From Actinomycetota bacterium (GTDB lineage: Bacteria > Actinomycetota > Actinomycetes > Nanopelagicales > Nanopelagicaceae), in NCBI GenBank assembly GCA_009706135.1, contig WLRX01000018.1, positions 1 through 11,724 of the forward strand: a stretch of DNA of 11,724 nt, given 5' to 3'. The translations under genes were made by a program, and so were the position numbers. Of the stretch, positions 8,577 to 11,724 are shown in pieces. Position 1 is the first letter of the stretch, and every line of letters begins with the position of its first letter. The notes beneath the pieces are model-generated. The model was not told the origin of the DNA. It did no database searches and saw only the letters and a list, made by a program, of their open reading frames with translations.

Positions 8577-9454
8577 TCAGCACTAATAGGTAGAGCGCCA
8601 ATTCTCTCGCCATCAGCATAAGCAACAGCGTCAGAACCAATACGCACTTTCTTTGTCCGATAAATATTAACCTCAGGATGATTTATGTGCGTGCCTGAAT
8701 ACACCGTCGGAAATACTCGAATGAATTCCAATTTGGAAATCGGGCTTAAAACCATCACATCAAATAATCCATCTGTGAGAGATGCTTGTGGACACACTTG
8801 CATGCCTCCCCCGTAACTAGATCCGTTACCAACTGCGATCAACATCGCTTCTGTTTCAATGGTGCGATCATCTAACTCAATTGTGAAGTGAGACGGCTTA
8901 AAAGTTGGAAGCTCTAAAGCTATAGCGACGTTGTACTTGGCCGGCCCTTTTGGCCATTTAAGTGTGTTCGCTTTTTCATTGACCGTGGAATCAAACCCTG
9001 ATGAAAGAACTGCTCCGAACCACTCTCCATCGACCAAACCTAAATCTATCGCACTGGGTTGCTGAGTTGTTACGAAATCTAATTGCTTCTCGATATCACT
9101 TAACGACCACTTAAGAGTTCTAACGAAGTCATTGCCTGTGCCAGCTGGTATCACAGCAAACGCAATTTTCGATGGCACAACTGCTTGCAGAATTAGATGG
9201 GCTAAACCATCTCCACCAACTGAGATAACGCCAGGACATTGTGGATGATTGCTGAGAAAGAAACGAAGATCTTTCAGCACATTTTCTGCTGACGTGCCTG
9301 AAATTATCTGATAATCAAGATCGTGTTTAGAAAAATAACCTACAACGGTCTTACCAACCTGTGCACCTTTACCCTGACCTGAAGTTGGATTTATGACTAT
9401 TGCCCATAAGCAATTAGACACGATCAGGGTTCTTTCTATCCCTGCGTTTATCAT
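8540..9454 (-). CDS. Diacylglycerol kinase-family lipid kinase (DAGK_cat)
   Basis: The protein belongs to the DgkB/YegS-type lipid kinase family (304 residues from the ATG). Soluble members phosphorylate diacylglycerol or a related lipid at the membrane, returning it to phospholipid synthesis; the exact substrate cannot be read from sequence. Motifs are the N-terminal strand AIVINPTSGQGKG (18-30), ISVGGDGLAHLILQ (77-90), the nucleotide-site IPAGTGNDFVRTL (102-114), GNGSSYGGGMQVCPQA (209-224) with TDGLFDVMVLSP (227-238), and the C-terminal AYADGER (278-284). The usual GGDGT is GGDGL here; I believe variation at this position is common in actinobacterial members. The ATG at 9454 overlaps tatC by 41 bases. 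A GTG at 9421 (293 aa, starting SNCLWAIVINP, 8-base overlap with the tatC stop) gives a more family-like N-terminus and may be the real start. It lies between tatC and helY in the coupled operon. Confidence 0.88.
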   Translation of the reverse strand: MINAGIERTLIVSNCLWAIVINPTSGQGKGAQVGKTVVGYFSKHDLDYQIISGTSAENVLKDLRFFLSNHPQCPGVISVGGDGLAHLILQAVVPSKIAFAVIPAGTGNDFVRTLKWSLSDIEKQLDFVTTQQPSAIDLGLVDGEWFGAVLSSGFDSTVNEKANTLKWPKGPAKYNVAIALELPTFKPSHFTIELDDRTIETEAMLIAVGNGSSYGGGMQVCPQASLTDGLFDVMVLSPISKLEFIRVFPTVYSGTHINHPEVNIYRTKKVRIGSDAVAYADGERIGALPISAECVPGAGLTWRK

Positions 9455-10187
9455 TGAGAACGGCGAATAATCCGGCGATCAAATAAAGAGTAATCAACGG
9501 TAGAGCAAGCAAAGCCATCGTAAGTGGATCAGGTGTTGGCGTGAAAGCAGCAGTAAACAAAACGATGGAGAACACCCAAATACGCCATGGTTTCAAAATT
9601 GTCGAACCCCTAAGAAACCCGATTAAATTCAAACTAATTAAAAAAACAGGTAGTTCAAATGCTAATCCAAATAGCAGAATAATTCGTAAAACGAAGTCTA
9701 GGTAATCATCGAACTTAACCAGGTTTGTCAAAGTTTCTGGTGTGAAACCGAATAACACTCTGACAGCAGTCGGAAGTATCGTGTATCCCAAATAGGCACC
9801 CACCGCGAAAAATGGTGTAGCCGCAACAATGAAAAAAACCGAATTTCGTCTTTCTTTCTTATGCAGACCAGGGGCGATGAAGGACCATAATTGAAACAAC
9901 CACACCGGAGCTGCCACGATAATGCCAGTCAATAAAGCTACCTTGATCTGTAAATTTAGCGGACCTAGAACTCCGTTTATATAGAGTGCGCCGCAATATT
10001 GCTTGCCTTGTTCCTGCGCTGTTCGTAAATCACATACAGGACTGGCTAATTGAACAACAATATCGTTGTAGAAATACCAACCAAGAATCGCAAGTAGTGA
10101 TATTGCAAGAGCTGAGCGCATTATGCGTTTTCGTAACTCGCGAAGATGATCAAGCAAGGGCATGCGACCACCCGAAGAGGCCGTCAT
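9414..10187 (-). CDS. tatC: Twin-arginine translocase subunit TatC
   Basis: TatC is the signal-peptide-recognition core of the Tat pathway, which exports folded proteins across the cytoplasmic membrane. The protein has 257 residues and six predicted membrane helices, at roughly 23-42, 78-104, 116-140, 162-190, 203-217 and 221-243. Diagnostic elements are the cytoplasmic N-terminal LLDHLRELRKRI (11-22, with Glu17, used in twin-arginine binding in studied TatC), the loop WSFIAPGLHKKERR (101-114), FGLAFELPVF (173-182, Glu178 in the membrane) and FTPTPDPLTM (215-224). Two cysteines (52 and 65) sit in the first extracytoplasmic loop. The ATG is 4 bases after the tatA stop with only a weak GAGAA upstream. 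An internal ATG at codon 9 is preceded by GGGTGG and could also serve. The 3' end overlaps the lipid kinase gene. Confidence 0.96.
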   Translation of the reverse strand: MTASSGGRMPLLDHLRELRKRIMRSALAISLLAILGWYFYNDIVVQLASPVCDLRTAQEQGKQYCGALYINGVLGPLNLQIKVALLTGIIVAAPVWLFQLWSFIAPGLHKKERRNSVFFIVAATPFFAVGAYLGYTILPTAVRVLFGFTPETLTNLVKFDDYLDFVLRIILLFGLAFELPVFLISLNLIGFLRGSTILKPWRIWVFSIVLFTAAFTPTPDPLTMALLALPLITLYLIAGLFAVLNDKRRDRKNPDRV

Positions 10188-10191
10188 TGAA

Positions 10192-10377
10192 CTATTTCTC
10201 AGTTGACTCGTCGGTATCTGATTTCTTGTCGTCTTGCTTCATTTCCTTTAATTCGCTTTTAAAAATTCGCATACTTTTTCCCAAAGAGCGGGCAGAATCA
10301 GGAAGACGTTTTGCGCCAAAAAGGACTAGTACAACTAAGAGAAGAATGAGGATGTGGCTTGGTTCGCGCAAAAACAT
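10192..10377 (-). CDS. tatA: Twin-arginine translocase subunit TatA
   Basis: TatA is the pore or membrane-thinning component that oligomerises with TatC. It is 61 residues: a short exposed N-terminus (MFLREPSH), one membrane helix (about 9-21, [13 protein letters not shown]), the Phe-Gly hinge at 20-21, an amphipathic helix ([18 protein letters not shown]) and a charged, acidic/lysine-rich tail. His8 stands where E. coli TatA has Gln and TatB has Glu. The mycobacterial TatA sequence I recall also has His there (PWHW), so this looks like a lineage trait. It is upstream of tatC in the same block, separated by 4 bases. GAGA ends 6 bases before the ATG on the minus strand (…GCGAGAAATC-ATG). No tatB-like gene is in the window. 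Confidence 0.94.
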   Translation of the reverse strand: MFLREPSHILILLLVVLVLFGAKRLPDSARSLGKSMRIFKSELKEMKQDDKKSDTDESTEK

Positions 10378-10452
10378 GATTTCTCGCTTTCTGAAAAGAA
10401 GATCTGTGCGTAACTTTATCCCACCAGGGGCCGTAAAGCCTACCCAACTGCC
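10378..10452 (-). other. pafC-tatA gap: the only non-coupled junction of the operon
   Basis: The stretch is 75 bases without a gene. It holds an imperfect nested inverted repeat at 10414-10438: CTTTA/TAAAG outer arms, CCC/GGG inner arms and a short ACCAG loop. No T-run follows on the minus strand, so it is not a Rho-independent terminator. Just upstream, inside the 3' end of pafC, TTGAGG (10483-10488) and TATACA (10458-10463) on the minus strand resemble -35 and -10 boxes, but the spacing is 19 bases and the match is partial. A processing site, attenuator or secondary promoter for tatA is possible; none is shown. Confidence 0.25.
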
Positions 10453-11370
10453 CTAAATGTATAGTTCCAGTGCCTTCTTTACCCTCAATTGCACTTGGGA
10501 ACGAACGTCGAGCGGATCGATAACAACTGCCGAAGACCTCAAGCTAGCAATAGTTCGGATGATCCATTCATGGTTATAAACCGAGCTTTTGATTACATCA
10601 CCGTGATGGAATTTCTCGGGAACTTTAATACTAAAAGTTTCAGCAACTTTACGTGTATTCGAATGAATCTTTAGATCAACTTCGATGCGACTATCTTCTC
10701 CTTGTTCATTCTTCGGTTTTTGATTGCCGGTGCTTGCACTTACTTCAGCGAGTAAAATGCGATCCAACCGAAACGATCGAAAATCTTTGGCTAGATGACA
10801 AAAAGAATCTACATACTCGTGGGTTTCATAATGCTTGATTGCAAAAGGAGTAATCTCTCTCTTTGTAACTTCATCACGTGAAAATGAGTGATAGGAAATT
10901 CTCAAGTTCCTCTTTGTAGCTATCGCCGAATTAACCTCTGTTCTCAATTCATTTGAAACAATGCTTGACAGAACAACAGGAGCAGAAACTTTAGATTTTT
11001 TTGATAATCGGGCGATGAGATCTTGTATAACCTGAACCTGAACATCAATGGGAGAATACGACTCTCGTAAGATACAAAGTCCAATAATTATGGCGCCAAC
11101 TTCAATAGTAGTAAGTTTGCGAGGCTTGCTCAAAATCTCTGCGTTTCTAATTGACACATAACCTGTCTCGAACGATAAATCTATTAATTCCAGCGGCGTA
11201 TAACCTGGCAAACCGCACATCCATAATGTATTCAAATCATCTAGAACATCAGCCTTACTAATTTTGAAATCTCTGGCGACTTGGTCCAAAGCTATACCTT
11301 GATTAGCAATCAAATAGGGCACCAAATCCAATAAACGATTTACTTGACTATCCTGGATTTGCTTAACCAT
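10453..11370 (-). CDS. pafC: PafC, WYL-domain transcriptional regulator
   Basis: PafB and PafC work as a pair. In mycobacteria they activate the LexA/RecA-independent DNA-damage response, and the actinobacterial gene order next to tatA supports the assignment. From the ATG chosen here the protein has 305 residues. It has an N-terminal winged helix-turn-helix (about 6-72: RLLDLVPYLIANQGIALDQ, then ISKADVLDDLNTLWMCG), a middle linker, a WYL domain (about 143-212, RISYHSFSRDE to FRSFRLDRI) and a C-terminal WCX-like domain. The motif usually read W-Y-L is degenerate (HEYVDSFCHL), while the following FRLDRI is kept. A TTG at 11379 extends the frame by three codons. The ATG at 11370 is preferred because it overlaps the pafB stop (ATGGTTAA, 8 bases), like the other junctions. 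A generic DeoR/WYL regulator is the alternative, made unlikely by the context. Confidence 0.87.
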   Translation of the reverse strand: MVKQIQDSQVNRLLDLVPYLIANQGIALDQVARDFKISKADVLDDLNTLWMCGLPGYTPLELIDLSFETGYVSIRNAEILSKPRKLTTIEVGAIIIGLCILRESYSPIDVQVQVIQDLIARLSKKSKVSAPVVLSSIVSNELRTEVNSAIATKRNLRISYHSFSRDEVTKREITPFAIKHYETHEYVDSFCHLAKDFRSFRLDRILLAEVSASTGNQKPKNEQGEDSRIEVDLKIHSNTRKVAETFSIKVPEKFHHGDVIKSSVYNHEWIIRTIASLRSSAVVIDPLDVRSQVQLRVKKALELYI

Positions 11371-11724
11371 GAATTTCAACTAACTGACTCAACGCTTCAA
11401 TAACAGACCGCTTAAGTGATTCAGGACCAAGAACGACTACATCATCCAAGTGCCATAAAATAAGCGAAATCATCTCTTCTTCGGAAGAGTAAGCGATCTG
11501 AATGCTGTCGAATTCTTCACCAGTTTCAATATTTGAGGCAAGAATTCTCAATTGTGATCCTCTGCCGGTTCGAACACGTAATTGAGCTTCCGATAAAGAG
11601 TGGCTCTCCTTGAAAGAAAGATCAGCTTTGTAGTTGGCAGGAATCTCATAACAATTTGTTTTTTTCGAAACCGTTAAATCCCCTACAACTCGATCACAAC
11701 GGAAAGTTCTGATGTCCGACTTAT
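11363..11724 (-). CDS. pafB: PafB, WYL-domain regulator (C-terminal part, runs off the right edge)
   Basis: The minus-strand frame is open from the window edge to a TAA at 11363-11365, giving 119 residues. Any start placed inside the window (for example the TTG at 11551) is spurious, because the frame continues beyond it without a stop. The fragment opens with DIRTFRCDRVVGDLTV, which corresponds to the end of a WYL domain (usually FRLDRI). It continues into a WCX-like C-terminal domain ending WHLDDVVVLGPESLKRSVIE, a form typical of WYL regulators. It is immediately upstream of pafC with an 8-base overlap, so the two subunits are probably made together. The DNA-binding domain and most of the WYL domain are outside the window. 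In many actinobacteria the Pup ligase gene pafA lies next upstream; that cannot be checked here. Confidence 0.82.
   Translation of the reverse strand, partial: KSDIRTFRCDRVVGDLTVSKKTNCYEIPANYKADLSFKESHSLSEAQLRVRTGRGSQLRILASNIETGEEFDSIQIAYSSEEEMISLILWHLDDVVVLGPESLKRSVIEALSQLVEIHG

Noticed and set aside
9986..10456. Plus-strand open frame of 156 codons opposite tatC, tatA and the gap
   Set aside because: It is antisense to two confidently identified genes, has a basic/Arg-rich low-information product and no recognisable domain; it is a frame shadow.
1..11724. Search for tRNA/rRNA genes, CRISPR repeats, insertion sequences, attachment sites, toxin-antitoxin or defence genes
   Set aside because: None was seen. 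The window is filled by intact housekeeping genes with only 48, 35, 75 and 4 bases of non-coding sequence, so a hidden novel system is unlikely here.

Overview
The window looks like an ordinary, intact stretch of chromosome from a streamlined actinobacterium with low G+C content. A freshwater acI-type lineage (Nanopelagicales: Planktophila/Nanopelagicus and relatives) is my best guess. This is inferred from three things: the actinobacterial gene order pafB-pafC-tatA-tatC-(dagK)-helY-exonuclease; the pairing of lnt with a polyprenol-phosphate mannose synthase; and A+T-leaning codons with very tight gene packing. No search was run, so the taxon is inference.

Left part (1-3100, plus strand): the last 50 codons of an unrecognised protein are followed, after 48 bases, by a complete gcvP. 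This encodes the single-chain glycine dehydrogenase (decarboxylating), the P protein of the glycine cleavage system. It converges on the next block with only 35 bases between the two stop codons.

Right part (3136-11724, minus strand, so transcription runs right to left): nine genes lie head to tail. They are pafB (C-terminal part only, running off the window), pafC, tatA, tatC, a diacylglycerol-kinase-family lipid kinase, helY, a stand-alone 5'-3' exonuclease, lnt and a Ppm1/DPM1-type mannosyltransferase. Every junction is an overlap or a 4-base gap, except a 75-base gap between pafC and tatA. The block therefore looks like one translationally coupled operon, probably with its main promoter beyond the right edge.

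Two themes are interleaved. PafB/PafC (DNA-damage-response regulators in mycobacteria), HelY (Ski2-like helicase) and the flap-type exonuclease belong to nucleic-acid maintenance. TatA/TatC (export of folded proteins), the lipid kinase (phospholipid turnover), Lnt (lipoprotein N-acylation) and the mannosyltransferase (polyprenol-phosphate mannose for envelope mannosylation) belong to the cell envelope.

I found no mobile element, CRISPR array, RNA gene, toxin-antitoxin pair or defence system, and no broken gene. The second-look items are modest: a degenerate WYL motif in PafC, an Lnt/mannosyltransferase pair that is split here but fused in M. tuberculosis, the one non-coupled gap in the operon, a convergent junction without a clear terminator, a cysteine pair in TatC, an unidentified protein tail, and several alternative start codons.
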